64,000 nucleotides of DNA from Rivularia sp. PCC 7116 (GTDB lineage Bacteria > Cyanobacteriota > Cyanobacteriia > Cyanobacteriales > Nostocaceae). Of the stretch, positions 46,666-55,620 are shown one piece after another. The first letter of the stretch is position 1, and each line of letters opens with the position of its first letter. The notes below the pieces were generated by a model. That model worked only from the letters and a program-made list of their open reading frames with translations, ran no database searches and was not told the origin of the DNA. The stretch lies in contig NC_019678.1 of the NCBI RefSeq assembly GCF_000316665.1, forward strand, positions 7,597,001 through 7,661,000, read 5' to 3'. The translations under genes and the position numbers were made by a program.

Positions 46666-46711
46666 TAACTATCAATAAACGGATAAATTTAATTACTCAA
46701 TGCCCAATGCC

Positions 46712-47164
46712 TTATCCTTTCATAGAAGCATGATACTTTGATTTGAGCAATTTTCCCCAAATAAAATTGTAAGGATGAACAATTTCTACTTGACGGTTAT
46801 CTTGATAAATTGGTTTTCCCCGATTAACCCACTGAAAAATACCACCACTCAAATTAAAAACATTTTGATATCCTGCTCTTTGAAGTTGTTGAGCAACCTT
46901 AGCGCTACGATAGCCTACAGAACAATAAACTACGATACGGGTATTTAGAGGGACTTCCGATAATTGTGGAATACCTGAATTATTAGCTTCGATTATTTGT
47001 GCAGATTCAATGTGACTGACAGCATATTCTTCTGAAGCGCGTGCATCTATGATTAGTGGAATTGACGAAGATTGTTCATCTAACCATAGACTGAATTTTG
47101 GGATACTTACTGATTTTACTTGAGGAAAATTAAGTTTGATGAGCAGTTCGAGTAAGTAAAACAT
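46712..47164 (-). CDS. Rhodanese-like sulfurtransferase domain protein
   Basis: 150 residues with one rhodanese domain: IIDARASEEYAVSHIESAQII, and an active-site loop CSVGYRSAKVAQQL whose Cys would carry persulfide. The preceding N-terminal hydrophobic stretch is short. The C-terminus has YQDNRQVEIVHPYNFIWGKLL. Probably co-transcribed with the TIGR04283 glycosyltransferase; such rhodanese/glycosyltransferase pairs are common in cyanobacteria. Confidence 0.85.
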   Translation of the reverse strand: MFYLLELLIKLNFPQVKSVSIPKFSLWLDEQSSSIPLIIDARASEEYAVSHIESAQIIEANNSGIPQLSEVPLNTRIVVYCSVGYRSAKVAQQLQRAGYQNVFNLSGGIFQWVNRGKPIYQDNRQVEIVHPYNFIWGKLLKSKYHASMKG

Positions 47165-47300
47165 TAGCTACATTTTCAAAACGATTCAACTACCGAATAC
47201 TAAAAACTAGACTAGCTACTTAGACTATTTGATGTTGCCCAATTAATGCAAAATTTCACTTATATTTTATTAAGCAATACCAGTTATTTAGCAAAAGATA

Positions 47301-47433
47301 AGTGGGTATGCAAAATTATTTGTGTTATTGCGTTAGCGCAGCGTGTCCGATAGGACATACGACAGCGTTAGCAGAGCGCTGCGCTAACGTTCAACTCACA
47401 ATCACAAATATACAATTAATTTTGCCTAAGTAC
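47301..47433. mobile_element. Inverted-repeat element with strong internal stem (family D copy 2)
   Basis: Outer arms GCAAAATTA (47310-47318) and TAATTTTGC (47417-47425). Inside lies a perfect 13-bp pair CGTTAGCGCAGCG (47331-47343) and CGCTGCGCTAACG (47377-47389) around TGTCCGATAGGACA. No ORF. Related by its arms to 12486-12580. Confidence 0.55.
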
Positions 47434-47463
47434 TTACAATTACAGGAGATGCGTTATAGATTT

Positions 47464-47589
47464 TAGGAATAACCGCAACTGGCATATTTTTCTTGTAGGG
47501 TGATTGTACACTGACTCCCAACTCAAGGTATTAATAAGGCAATCAGAGTATGCTACCATCGGAATCTTGTAACAATTGCGTAAGTACTG
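47464..47589 (+). mobile_element. Family A MITE copy 6 (126 bp), TSD GATTT
   Basis: Begins TAGGAATAACCGCAACTGG (as copy 2) and ends TTGCGTAAGTACTG. Perfect duplication GATTT at 47459-47463 and 47590-47594. The interior keeps TTGTAGGGTG. Copies 2 and 6 share the variant left end and form a subgroup. Confidence 0.85.
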
Positions 47590-47864
47590 GATTTTATACA
47601 GCGCACTTATACTTAATATATTGTTTGCAAATTTACGAACTCTTCACACATATTGTTGTTTTCTTCCTAGAAAATAGTTAATCTCCAAGTATTAAAATAA
47701 ACGAGTAGATTGCAAGCCCTAGTATCATATAGTACGTTAGATAGTGGTAATATTATCAATCTACCAACCTATTGAGCAAAAATTAGGCTGTTAACATCTT
47801 ATTTTCAGGGGTTTTACGATAACTGCACCGAAGAAAATTTGTAAATCAGACAACCTAAATTGTA

Positions 47865-48719
47865 ATGAATATAACTGAAATAGCCTCGTTCAAACGACTC
47901 AAAGATATTCGTTATTGGCTCCTAGGGATTGCTGGAGGTTTAGAAGCAATTTGTTTAACACTAGTTTGGAAGGCTGATGATACCGGACATTTAGGCATGA
48001 GCCTACTCTTCTTATTTGCTGTAGGAAGCTTAACTTGGGAAAAACGTCATACCCTGAAATTTGAAAGTGAAGTTGTGCCTAGTATTGTAGGTGTCGGGTT
48101 GATCGGTTGGGTTTTGTGGCAAAGTGCAAACTTAGCTGATGGTAATATAATGCGGCTTTTATCTTTTGTTTCTGCTTTAGGAGTTGCTTTACTGGCTTCT
48201 GGCTTTCAAGGATTAAAGCAATATTGGCAGGAACTTATGATTTTGTTTTTCTTAGGTGTACCAAGTGTCATTGCCAGTTTTTTATATGATATTTCTCCCT
48301 TGACTGCCAAATTTTCAGCATTCCTTTTGCACTATCTTGGCTTTGAAGTTATGAGTCAAGGAGTTTTCATTAATTTACCTAACGGTGGAATAGAAGTCAC
48401 AACTGAATGCTCTGGCATAGACACTATAGTTTATATTCTCAGCGTTTCGGTGCTGGCTTTAATAATGTTTCCCGTACATCGCACTAAAAGATTTTTCGTG
48501 CCTTTTATGGCAATAATCATAGGTTTTGTAATTAATGGGGTTCGTGTTGCAATGCTGGCGATATTTGCTGCATCTGACAAAGCCGCATTTGAAAGCTGGC
48601 ATGGTGGGCAAGCGTCGTATTTATACGGAATGATAGGTATTCTGATTTTCGGGTGTTTCTACTGGTTGATATTACAGCAGGAAGAAAAAGCTCAAATCAA
48701 TAATAGTTCTCAAAGCTAA
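47865..48719 (+). CDS. Exosortase/cyanoexosortase family membrane protease-transpeptidase
   Basis: 284 residues, about eight membrane segments. The catalytic triad of the exosortase family is visible: Cys182 in VTTECSGIDT, Arg227 in NGVRVAML, His246 in ESWHGGQAS. It would process proteins with a C-terminal PEP-CTERM-type sorting signal, typically linked to exopolysaccharide export. No PEP-CTERM substrate is recognised in the window. The stop codon overlaps the start of the next short gene (TAATG), so the two are translationally coupled. Cyanoexosortase A or B type is not resolved. Confidence 0.88.
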   Translation: MNITEIASFKRLKDIRYWLLGIAGGLEAICLTLVWKADDTGHLGMSLLFLFAVGSLTWEKRHTLKFESEVVPSIVGVGLIGWVLWQSANLADGNIMRLLSFVSALGVALLASGFQGLKQYWQELMILFFLGVPSVIASFLYDISPLTAKFSAFLLHYLGFEVMSQGVFINLPNGGIEVTTECSGIDTIVYILSVSVLALIMFPVHRTKRFFVPFMAIIIGFVINGVRVAMLAIFAASDKAAFESWHGGQASYLYGMIGILIFGCFYWLILQQEEKAQINNSSQS

Positions 48720-48889
48720 TGAATAGTTGGAAACAAGTTCGTACTCCCTTATTAGCGGTTATCTTTGCTGCTGTTGTCTTAATTTTGGTAAGAGTGATTT
48801 TGGTAACGGCTTTTTATACTAAGCAAAAAGATAATACTTACTTACCAAAATTACCGATACAAATAACAGCATTGATAGAAGAAAAATAA
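48719..48889 (+). CDS. Very short cyanoexosortase-associated protein (56 residues)
   Basis: MNSWKQVRTPLLAVIFAAVV and onward: one N-terminal membrane segment, then a short tail KLPIQITALIEEK before TAA. The start matches the usual beginning of cyanoexosortase-associated proteins, which are normally about 200 residues with a periplasmic domain; here nearly all of that domain is missing. One-base overlap with the exosortase. It may be a truncated but conserved partner, or a pseudogene; no downstream continuation was seen in other frames. Confidence 0.6.
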   Translation: MNSWKQVRTPLLAVIFAAVVLILVRVILVTAFYTKQKDNTYLPKLPIQITALIEEK

Positions 48890-49088
48890 TTTTTATCTAT
48901 ATTGTTTTCGCTGCATCTTGCATAAAGATTTAATTTGACTTACATTCATTTCGCTTGCAAATAGCTACAGAGAGAAGAAAGGACTCAACTTACTTTTTTG
49001 TAGAATAATCGGCTGATATAGAAGGCTGTAAATTTCTAGTATCCGAATTTCCAATCTAATAATTCACTAAATCTATTAAATTAAACTC

Positions 49089-49859
49089 ATGTCTAATATT
49101 GATAGTAATCAGTCAAATAAATCATTACTGGCTCAAATTGCCAATTTGAATCAAACTACCAACGATTTTTCAAGATTTATCTTTGAAATGGTCGATTCTT
49201 TGCCAGCTATACGCTGGATAGGTTACGGACTGTTGATTTTGGCATTATTCGATGTCATTGAAATGTTCATCCCCGCTAAATTTCTGAATCCCAACTGGGA
49301 ATTCCAAACTTTCGGTGCATTAGTAGAAAGAGTTGCAGTACCTTTGATTGGCTTTGCATTTGTATTTATAGCAGGATTAAACGAAAGGGGAAATAAAGAA
49401 GGGATTATCCTTAAATTTCTCTCTTGGCTAACTTTATTATTAGGAATTATATATTTTATAACTGTACCTTTAGGAGTTATCAATACAGCTAGGATATACA
49501 AACAGCAGCAAGGGCAAATTACGGCTAGGTTGAATCAACAAAAAGCTGCAATTGAACAAGTGAAAAAGAATCTAGACGGCCCGATAAATGAAGTCCAAAT
49601 GCAACAAATACTGGCTCAATTAAGCGGGGGACGCGCTCCTGAACTTAAAAACTCGGAAGAATTACAAAAAGCCAAGCAGCAGCTTTCTGATTTTGTTAAT
49701 AAAGGTGAAAGCGAGCTAGAAACACAAGTACAAACTGCACGTACTAATCAACGGATTAACTTATTGAAGAAGTCTGTGAAGTGGAATTTAGGAGCGCTGA
49801 TTTCTGGTGCTTTATTTATCACTATTTGGCGTAATACTGGTTGGGCTAGACGCGCTTAA
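49089..49859 (+). CDS. HpsJ-like (hormogonium polysaccharide) membrane protein
   Basis: 256 residues. Membrane segments at about 38-60, 75-98 and 105-125 are followed by a coiled-coil region (QGQITARLNQQKAAIEQVKK..., about 135-215) and a last segment VKWNLGALISGALFITIWRNTGWAR. This layout and the closing GWARR match HpsJ-family proteins linked to secretion of motility polysaccharide in filamentous cyanobacteria. The rest of the hps cluster is not nearby. A good stem-loop terminator follows at 49913-49929. Confidence 0.75.
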   Translation: MSNIDSNQSNKSLLAQIANLNQTTNDFSRFIFEMVDSLPAIRWIGYGLLILALFDVIEMFIPAKFLNPNWEFQTFGALVERVAVPLIGFAFVFIAGLNERGNKEGIILKFLSWLTLLLGIIYFITVPLGVINTARIYKQQQGQITARLNQQKAAIEQVKKNLDGPINEVQMQQILAQLSGGRAPELKNSEELQKAKQQLSDFVNKGESELETQVQTARTNQRINLLKKSVKWNLGALISGALFITIWRNTGWARRA

Positions 49860-49912
49860 TTGATGGGAAAATAGAGTATTGAAATGTCAGAAATTATAAA
49901 AACATTTTGAGT

Positions 49913-49945
49913 GGGAGCATTTTGCTCCCTATTTATTTTTCAAGC
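49913..49945 (+). terminator. Rho-independent terminator after the HpsJ-like gene
   Basis: GGGAGCA (49913-49919), TTT, TGCTCCC (49923-49929), then TATTTATTTTT. Perfect 7-bp stem, 54 bases past the stop. Confidence 0.8.
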
Positions 49946-50092
49946 TTTCGGATTCCCAACTCCCAATGCCCTATTCCCAATTCTCAATTCCCATATTTTT
50001 TGTCGTGCCTTCCACACTCGCATGATTTGACACAATGTATTTAAAATGTGAAGTAAGGTTAAGACGTTTTCACAAATACAGAGTTATAAACA

Positions 50093-50749
50093 ATGGGATT
50101 ATTCGGACTTGGGAAAAAAATGGCTATACCGACTGCTGAAGAAGCTTTACCAGGAAGAAGTTCTTCAATGCCAGTACCTGAAAAGCATTATGTGAATGGC
50201 AATCCTCTCAAGCCTCCTTTTCCCGAAGGTATGGAGCAGGTAGTATTCGGGATGGGATGCTTTTGGGGTGCCGAGCGTAAATTTTGGCAATTGGATGGAG
50301 TTTATACTACTGCTGTAGGTTATGCTGCTGGTTCAACTCCTAATCCTACATATAAAGAAGTATGTAGCGGCATGACTGGGCATAATGAAGTTGTGCTCGT
50401 TGTGTACGATCCCAAAAAAATTAGTTACGAACAACTGTTAAAAACTTTTTGGGAAAGTCACAATCCTACTCAAGGAATGCGTCAAGGTAATGACACTGGT
50501 ACCCAGTATCGTTCGGGAATTTACACTTTTTCCCCAGCGCAAAAACAACTTGCACAAGCATCAAAAGAATCTTACGAACAAGCTTTGAAAAAAGCAGGTT
50601 TTGGGGATATTACTACAGAAATTCTTGATGCTCCTGAATTTTACTATGCTGAAGATTACCATCAACAGTATTTAGCTAAAAATCCTAATGGCTATTGTGG
50701 ATTAGGTGGAACTAATGTTGCTTGCCCTGTTGGTGTTGTAAATTCTTAA
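50093..50749 (+). CDS. msrA: Peptide-methionine (S)-S-oxide reductase
   Basis: 218 residues. Repairs oxidised methionine in proteins. The active site [13 protein letters not shown] has catalytic Cys56, and the YRSGIY and EDYHQQY motifs follow. C-terminal [14 protein letters not shown] supplies resolving Cys residues for thioredoxin recycling. The N-terminal extension of about 45 residues is usual in cyanobacterial MsrA. The redox-repair role fits with the flavodiiron genes elsewhere, but no operon link is present. Confidence 0.93.
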   Translation: MGLFGLGKKMAIPTAEEALPGRSSSMPVPEKHYVNGNPLKPPFPEGMEQVVFGMGCFWGAERKFWQLDGVYTTAVGYAAGSTPNPTYKEVCSGMTGHNEVVLVVYDPKKISYEQLLKTFWESHNPTQGMRQGNDTGTQYRSGIYTFSPAQKQLAQASKESYEQALKKAGFGDITTEILDAPEFYYAEDYHQQYLAKNPNGYCGLGGTNVACPVGVVNS

Positions 50750-50811
50750 AAGTTTTTAGTGTTCACTAAAATCACTTTTATCAATAGCTGGAGGCAGAGC
50801 CTCTAAAATAT

Positions 50812-50836
50812 AGTTCCCAGGTTGAACCTGGGAACT
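50812..50836. terminator. 12-bp palindromic hairpin between convergent genes
   Basis: AGTTCCCAGGTT (50812-50823), G, AACCTGGGAACT (50825-50836), perfect. It lies between the convergent msrA and rfbB genes and is probably a dispersed palindromic repeat acting as a terminator. Confidence 0.55.
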
Positions 50837-50905
50837 AGATAGCAAAAATACATCAGAATTATTGTTTTAATAGCCGTAGAAACTGGATTGATTAAATTTA
50901 TATTC

Positions 50906-51970
50906 TTATTTTTTATAAATTTGCCGATAATAATCTTGATATTCTTGTGATAATAAAAGTTGCCACCATTGATTATGATTAAGGTACCACTGTACGGTTA
51001 GATGTAAACCTTCTTCAACTGTTACTAAAGGAGTCCAGCCTAAATTATTTTTGATTTTAGTTGCATCAATTGCATATCTGCGGTCGTGTCCCGGTCTGTC
51101 TTTGATAAAAGTAATTAATTTTTCACTGGGTTTTATCGGTAAATCGGGAGCTAATTTATCAATAATTTGGCATAAAGTATGAACTAAATTAATGTTTTCA
51201 ACTTCATTGTTACCGCCAATGTTGTAGGTTTCTCCTACTGCACCGGTATTTATAACTATATCCAAAGCATTACAATGGTCTTTCACGTAAAGCCAATCTC
51301 TGACGTTTTTCCCATCACCATAAATTGGTAGTGGTTTACCCAATAAAGCATTAATACACATTAAAGGAATCAATTTTTCTGGGAACTGATATGGTCCATA
51401 ATTATTAGAACAGTTAGTAATAATTGTTGGTAGTTCGTAGGTGTGAAAATAAGCTCTAACTAAATGGTCGCTACCGGCTTTTGATGCAGAATAGGGGCTA
51501 TTTGGAGCATAAGCTGTAGTTTCGGTGAAAGGTGAGTCTTGCGGACTCAAACTTCCATAAACCTCGTCTGTAGAAACATGGAGAAAACGATAATGTCCGG
51601 GTTGATTTTGAGTTAACCAATATTGACGAAAAGCTTCTAAAAGTGTGTAGGTTCCAACTACGTTTGTCTGTACGAAAGCACCAGGTCCCAGAATCGACCT
51701 ATCAACATGAGATTCAGCCGCAAAATGCGCGATAGTATCTATTTTTTCTGATTCTAGAAGTTGTTTAACTAAAGAAGAATTGCAAATATCACCTTTAATA
51801 AAACAAAAATTTTTCTTTGCTTCTAAAGAAGATAAGTTAGCGCGATTTCCCGCGTAGGTAAGTGCATCTAATACTACTACTTTGTCATCTGGATAATTAT
51901 CGCACCAATAATGTACAAAGTTGGAGCCAATAAATCCGGCTCCACCCGTTACTAGCAACCTACGACTCAT
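50906..51970 (-). CDS. rfbB: dTDP-glucose 4,6-dehydratase
   Basis: 354 residues from ATG 51970, preceded by GGGGGTAAATTTA; an ATG 15 bases upstream lies on the Shine-Dalgarno stretch and is less likely. Short-chain dehydrogenase/NDP-sugar dehydratase: LLVTGGAGFIGSNFVH (NAD site), FAAESHVDRSI, the catalytic HVSTDEVYGSL, YSASKAGSDHLV with the Tyr-x3-Lys pair, and NNYGPYQFPEKLIPL. It converts dTDP-glucose to dTDP-4-keto-6-deoxyglucose in deoxysugar (rhamnose-type) biosynthesis. Other rml genes are not adjacent; a glycosyltransferase gene lies just upstream. Confidence 0.93.
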   Translation of the reverse strand: MSRRLLVTGGAGFIGSNFVHYWCDNYPDDKVVVLDALTYAGNRANLSSLEAKKNFCFIKGDICNSSLVKQLLESEKIDTIAHFAAESHVDRSILGPGAFVQTNVVGTYTLLEAFRQYWLTQNQPGHYRFLHVSTDEVYGSLSPQDSPFTETTAYAPNSPYSASKAGSDHLVRAYFHTYELPTIITNCSNNYGPYQFPEKLIPLMCINALLGKPLPIYGDGKNVRDWLYVKDHCNALDIVINTGAVGETYNIGGNNEVENINLVHTLCQIIDKLAPDLPIKPSEKLITFIKDRPGHDRRYAIDATKIKNNLGWTPLVTVEEGLHLTVQWYLNHNQWWQLLLSQEYQDYYRQIYKK

Positions 51971-52043
51971 TAAATTTACCCCCATAACATGATATTCACT
52001 TGAACACTTATCATATATGTGTAATTGGGTAATTGGTAATCTA

Positions 52044-53036
52044 TTATTGCAATTTCTTCTTAATTTTATTAAGTATTCTTTGGGTAGATAATTTTGTCAG
52101 ACGCATTTTTGTTAAAGGTTGAATATTTGATTGATGATTTTGTTTGTGGTCAAAAAACTCATTTAGCTCAGACAATATAACCTGAAAGCGGGGAATAATA
52201 TTCTCGCGGCGATATTCTTGAAAAAAGCTTTCTGGTAAATTTGAAGGTGACCAATCTTGCAGCAACTTAAGAATACGTTGCATATCATATTCTTTGGAAT
52301 AAGCTGCTATTTTATAACTGTTGAATCCTGGATCTAAATAATCAGAAAGTCCACCATTCAGGCTGGAAAAAATTTGACAACCACAAGCAGCAGCTTCCAT
52401 CGGTTGCAAACCAAATCCTTCAGTTACTCGCTGCTGCGCCCAGTATTCGGCAGAGTCGTAAATGTAGATTTTAGCTCGATTAAATAGTGCTGGAATATCT
52501 TCTATATAATAGTCAATTAATTCTAATTTACATTTTGGCTGCAATGCTGGAACTAAATCTTTAATTAGATATTCCGAAGATTTCCTTGCTAAAACCAAGA
52601 CATCTATATCTCTTTCCAAATTTTGATTTGTGAATTCGTCGCTAATTTGATTGGGTAAATAATAAATTAAACTGTGAGGTGATAATTGTCCCCAATATCC
52701 TAAAGTGTTACGACTGACTGTAATTATAGGAATGCTTGCTGGGAGTTTGAAACCATAACCAGCACTATGAGCATGGTAAACAACATTATAAGATTTGAGG
52801 CGAGGAGCAAGTTTTGCAACATCAAAGCCCCAGCTAATGACAAATATAGCTTGCTGTAAATCTTGCTGTTGCAACACATCATCTAAGAAAAGCTTGTCTT
52901 TTTCTCTTTGACGATAAGTCACCACTTGGGCATCACATATTTCTTTAGCAAGGTTGAGAGTTTTTAATTCCGCCCATAATCCACCGCAAGCGAATTTGCC
53001 ATCTGTACCCGGAACTAAAAAATAAAGTTTTCTCAT
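52044..53036 (-). CDS. Glycosyltransferase (GT4-like)
   Basis: 330 residues, GT-B fold. MRKLYFLVPGTDGKFACGGL forms the N-terminal domain start, VLARKSSEYLIKDLVPAL and EGFGLQPMEAAACGCQIFSS the C-terminal donor-binding part with the E-x7-E-like pair; GGLSDYL follows. The acceptor is unknown. It lies upstream of rfbB on the same strand (about 70 bp between), so it may use a dTDP-deoxysugar donor, which is inference. Confidence 0.8.
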   Translation of the reverse strand: MRKLYFLVPGTDGKFACGGLWAELKTLNLAKEICDAQVVTYRQREKDKLFLDDVLQQQDLQQAIFVISWGFDVAKLAPRLKSYNVVYHAHSAGYGFKLPASIPIITVSRNTLGYWGQLSPHSLIYYLPNQISDEFTNQNLERDIDVLVLARKSSEYLIKDLVPALQPKCKLELIDYYIEDIPALFNRAKIYIYDSAEYWAQQRVTEGFGLQPMEAAACGCQIFSSLNGGLSDYLDPGFNSYKIAAYSKEYDMQRILKLLQDWSPSNLPESFFQEYRRENIIPRFQVILSELNEFFDHKQNHQSNIQPLTKMRLTKLSTQRILNKIKKKLQ

Positions 53037-53204
53037 TTTTAATAATCTATTAATACCACTTTCCTATCTCACACCCTATCAGAACTCCCGTCGATGGGTA
53101 ATAAATCAATCAATTGCCTATCTGACTACATTAATTCAATTTTTTCAAGATGCTTGAGGCACAAATATAATGTCCGGTAAAATATTTATCATGTCTGTGG
53201 GGTT

Positions 53205-53245
53205 GGTAATTAGTAGTTGGTAATTGGTAATTGGCAATCAAAAAT
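53205..53245. repeat. GGTAATT heptamers
   Basis: (TTGGTAA)-type units GGTTGGTAATTAGTAGTTGG and GGTAATTGGCAATC at 53202-53238, in the spacer between the DUF2809 and glycosyltransferase genes. Confidence 0.7.
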
Positions 53246-53284
53246 TATGATATTTGGGTTGTATAGTAATTGCGTAATTAGAAA

Positions 53285-53698
53285 TTATAAATAACGTTTT
53301 TTGAAAAAATAGCTTTTTATTACATATAACCATATCCATCCGACAAAACTACCAATAAAGTAAACTGGAAAATCTGCCCAAACAAAGGTATTTCCTAAAA
53401 CAAGTCTACCGGGTATAGTTTTACGAGCTGCTTCTAAAAATGGCGGTTTCCACAATTGCAAAAATTCTATCGCGCAAGTCGCAATGCAAACTCCAACTGC
53501 TATACGCCAAGGCGAAACTTTGGGTAAAAGAAAAGCGAAGAATAATACCCAAAATATTTCATAAGCAACACTTCCTAATGCATCATGCAGCCATGCTGGG
53601 TTCAATCCTTGGGAAAACCTGACTATGTAGCCAAAAGGAACGATAATTACCATACTAGCTAGCAGTGCTAAGCGATATTTTAAGAAGGGTATACTCAT
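53285..53698 (-). CDS. DUF2809 membrane protein
   Basis: 137 residues with four membrane segments. The family pattern is visible: YEIFWVLFFAFLLPKVSPWRIAV, CAIEFLQLWKPPFLEAARKTIPGRLVLGNTFVWADFPVYFIGSFVGW (E-x2-Q and G-R-L-x-L-G-x3-W-x-D). Function unknown; VanZ-like fold is possible. Reading frame and length fit the family. Confidence 0.78.
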   Translation of the reverse strand: MSIPFLKYRLALLASMVIIVPFGYIVRFSQGLNPAWLHDALGSVAYEIFWVLFFAFLLPKVSPWRIAVGVCIATCAIEFLQLWKPPFLEAARKTIPGRLVLGNTFVWADFPVYFIGSFVGWIWLYVIKSYFFKKRYL

Positions 53699-53951
53699 GA
53701 CGGCAGTAATTTTAGCAATGAAAATGAGTCTATTCTAAAGTAATAAAGACTGGTAATGGGTAGAGGGGGAAGAGTGGGGAGAGGGGGAAGAAAAAATTTC
53801 TTGTTTTTACGATACACCCTGCAAAGTTAATTTGGTAGAGTACTAAGCTATATATAAAAAAATAACAAGCAGAGAATACAAATGAATTCCCTGCTGTATC
53901 GTTCAAATTTAATTAGTTAATGCTTTCTAAAGGGAGATAGTGAAAAACTTT

Positions 53952-54524
53952 TTAGCTAGCTAAACCGCTGAATAAACCTTTAGCAGCAGCGATTCCATCT
54001 TCAACAGCAGCCCAAATGCTTGTATCTGGCTCTTTACCAACTAATTCACGAGTTCCCAAAGCGTAAATAACTGCTTTTAATTGCTCTTGGTGAGCGCGAT
54101 TTTGGAAATTTACTTTGTTGATAGGATCGATTGCTTCTTCCCAATCTTCACCAGCAGTTTGAGCGCACTTGTGTACGAGCATACCAGTCATTACTAACTG
54201 ATGCTTCATTCCTTCATGCTGTAATGCTTTTTCATAAAGGTCTAATTCGCTACCACCCATAATTTTGTCAACGGTTTGGGTCAAATTCTTTACTTTCTCT
54301 TGAGGTTCGGATGCTGTACCAAACTTAGCGATCGCCGCTTCAATAGTTCCTAAGCTTTCTCGATCATCCTTAAGCATATCCTGTAGACGCTTGGTTATCT
54401 CACCATCGTTGATAGCCGAGATTAATTTCTGTTCGTTAGCAATCAACTGATTTTGCAGCACTTTCATATCCGCTAACTTCATAGCGATCGCCTTTCGTTG
54501 ATTATCTTTTAATGTCGCAACCAT
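53952..54524 (-). CDS. All-helical cytoplasmic protein (ferritin-like or hemerythrin-like)
   Basis: 190 residues, nearly all helix: KLADMKVLQNQLIANEQKLISAIN, TKRLQDMLKDDRESLGTIEAAIAKFG, ELDLYEKALQHEGMKHQLVMTGMLVHKCAQ, NFQNRAHQEQLKAVIYALGTREL. The spaced E/H residues (KALQHEGMKH, RAHQEQ) resemble four-helix metal-binding bundles of the DUF892 or hemerythrin type, but no complete set of ligands can be assigned. Cyanobacterial homologues with the same MVATL start are familiar. The tail IAAAKGLFSGLAS is amphipathic. Function unknown. Confidence 0.6.
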   Translation of the reverse strand: MVATLKDNQRKAIAMKLADMKVLQNQLIANEQKLISAINDGEITKRLQDMLKDDRESLGTIEAAIAKFGTASEPQEKVKNLTQTVDKIMGGSELDLYEKALQHEGMKHQLVMTGMLVHKCAQTAGEDWEEAIDPINKVNFQNRAHQEQLKAVIYALGTRELVGKEPDTSIWAAVEDGIAAAKGLFSGLAS

Positions 54525-54693
54525 AATAAACGCTTCTCTATGTCAAATTACTCTCCTAGTGTTACTAAGAGTTAAATCAACTCCATCTTTCGTGCGGCTT
54601 AGAAGACATTTAAAAAACGGTTATTTTTTTGTAGCGAAGAATACCGCTTGGGGAGGATGAGGAGATGGCAAGAAGAATTAATAGAGTATCTAC

Positions 54694-54735
54694 TGCTCGC
54701 TGTTCACTGCTCACTGCTCGCTGCTCGCTGTTTAC
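54694..54735. repeat. CTGCTCG/CTGCTCA heptamers
   Basis: (CTGCTCG), (CTGTTCA), (CTGCTCA) and so on, five to six units at 54693-54733. They run into the 3' end of the DUF6391 gene on the minus strand. Confidence 0.8.
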
Positions 54736-55385
54736 TCTCTCCACTTAACTTTGACAAAATAAGCTTTGCGTCCCATTGCATCATGCTTGAGAGTAATATT
54801 TTCAACTGCAAGGTTGAAAGGAATTGCGGTGGTAATATGACGTTGAAAGAAAGCACCGACATCGGGGGCAATTTCGGTTGCGGTTGTTGTTGCTACACTC
54901 AAACCAATTAATTGTTCAATTGGTCCTCGCGGTAATAATAAATGCATTCCTAAAGCCAATCCTGCCGTCAATAACATGGCAACCGATGCATTTGTTCCGC
55001 AGCGAGGATGCACGGCTAAATTCCATTCTCCATTAGTAAGGCGTTGGAGAGCAAGGTTTACAGAGCGTCGTAAATCGCTGATGTTGACTTCACCATAAAG
55101 ATAAAAACCTTCTTCTGTTGATAAACCACTGTAAAGCTGATTATCAACCACATCTTCATGCTGCATTATCTTTTGTCTGGCTGTTGAATGCGATTCACCT
55201 AAAGTCCAGACTGTAGCGTGTTCTAAAGCATGAACTTGACGCAGCATCAAAACTTCTTTCAATCCAGGAACAAATGATAGCTGGTTAAGTATCTCGACAT
55301 CCTGGGTGGGGCGGGGTGAAATGAGATCAAAATTCAAAATATCAAAGGTATTATCGCTACCTTTGGCTAAATTTGAGCTATTCAT
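54732..55385 (-). CDS. DUF6391-type protein
   Basis: 217 residues. N-terminal LRQVHALEHATVWTL with a His pair, EEGFYLYGEVNISDLRRSVNLALQRL, then NLAVHPRCGTNASVAMLLTAGLALGMHLLL with one hydrophobic segment and TAIPFNLAVENITLKHDAMGRKAYFVKVKWRE at the end. This matches cyanobacterial proteins annotated DUF6391, membrane-attached, function unknown. The HALEH motif could bind a metal. Convergent with nothing; it stands alone. Confidence 0.65.
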   Translation of the reverse strand: MNSSNLAKGSDNTFDILNFDLISPRPTQDVEILNQLSFVPGLKEVLMLRQVHALEHATVWTLGESHSTARQKIMQHEDVVDNQLYSGLSTEEGFYLYGEVNISDLRRSVNLALQRLTNGEWNLAVHPRCGTNASVAMLLTAGLALGMHLLLPRGPIEQLIGLSVATTTATEIAPDVGAFFQRHITTAIPFNLAVENITLKHDAMGRKAYFVKVKWRE

Positions 55386-55594
55386 AACAACATTGCTCCC
55401 CCACCTAAATCGGCAATTTATATTCCATTATTAATGTAACCTTTTACAAAAGAAATTATTGCTAACTTTTGTTGATTATTAAACTTATATAAATAATCTG
55501 AAAAGATTAAAATTGTTGAATTAATTTATCTTTCTTGGCTAATAATTTATTTGTTAATTATTTATTAATTATTTAAAAAAAAGTTAAAGATGAA

Positions 55595-55618
55595 CCCGTC
55601 CGTTGCTAGTCGGACGGG
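55595..55618 (-). terminator. Strong hairpin terminator, minus strand
   Basis: CCCGTCCG (55595-55602) pairs with CGGACGGG (55611-55618). On the minus strand it is followed by an A/T-rich stretch containing a T-run (complement of 55574-55583). It lies downstream of pedR and of the inverted-repeat element. Confidence 0.65.
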
Positions 55619-55620
55619 AA

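Noticed and set aside
47600-47864. Riboswitch (for example c-di-GMP) upstream of the exosortase gene
   Set aside because: No recognisable conserved aptamer core in the leader.
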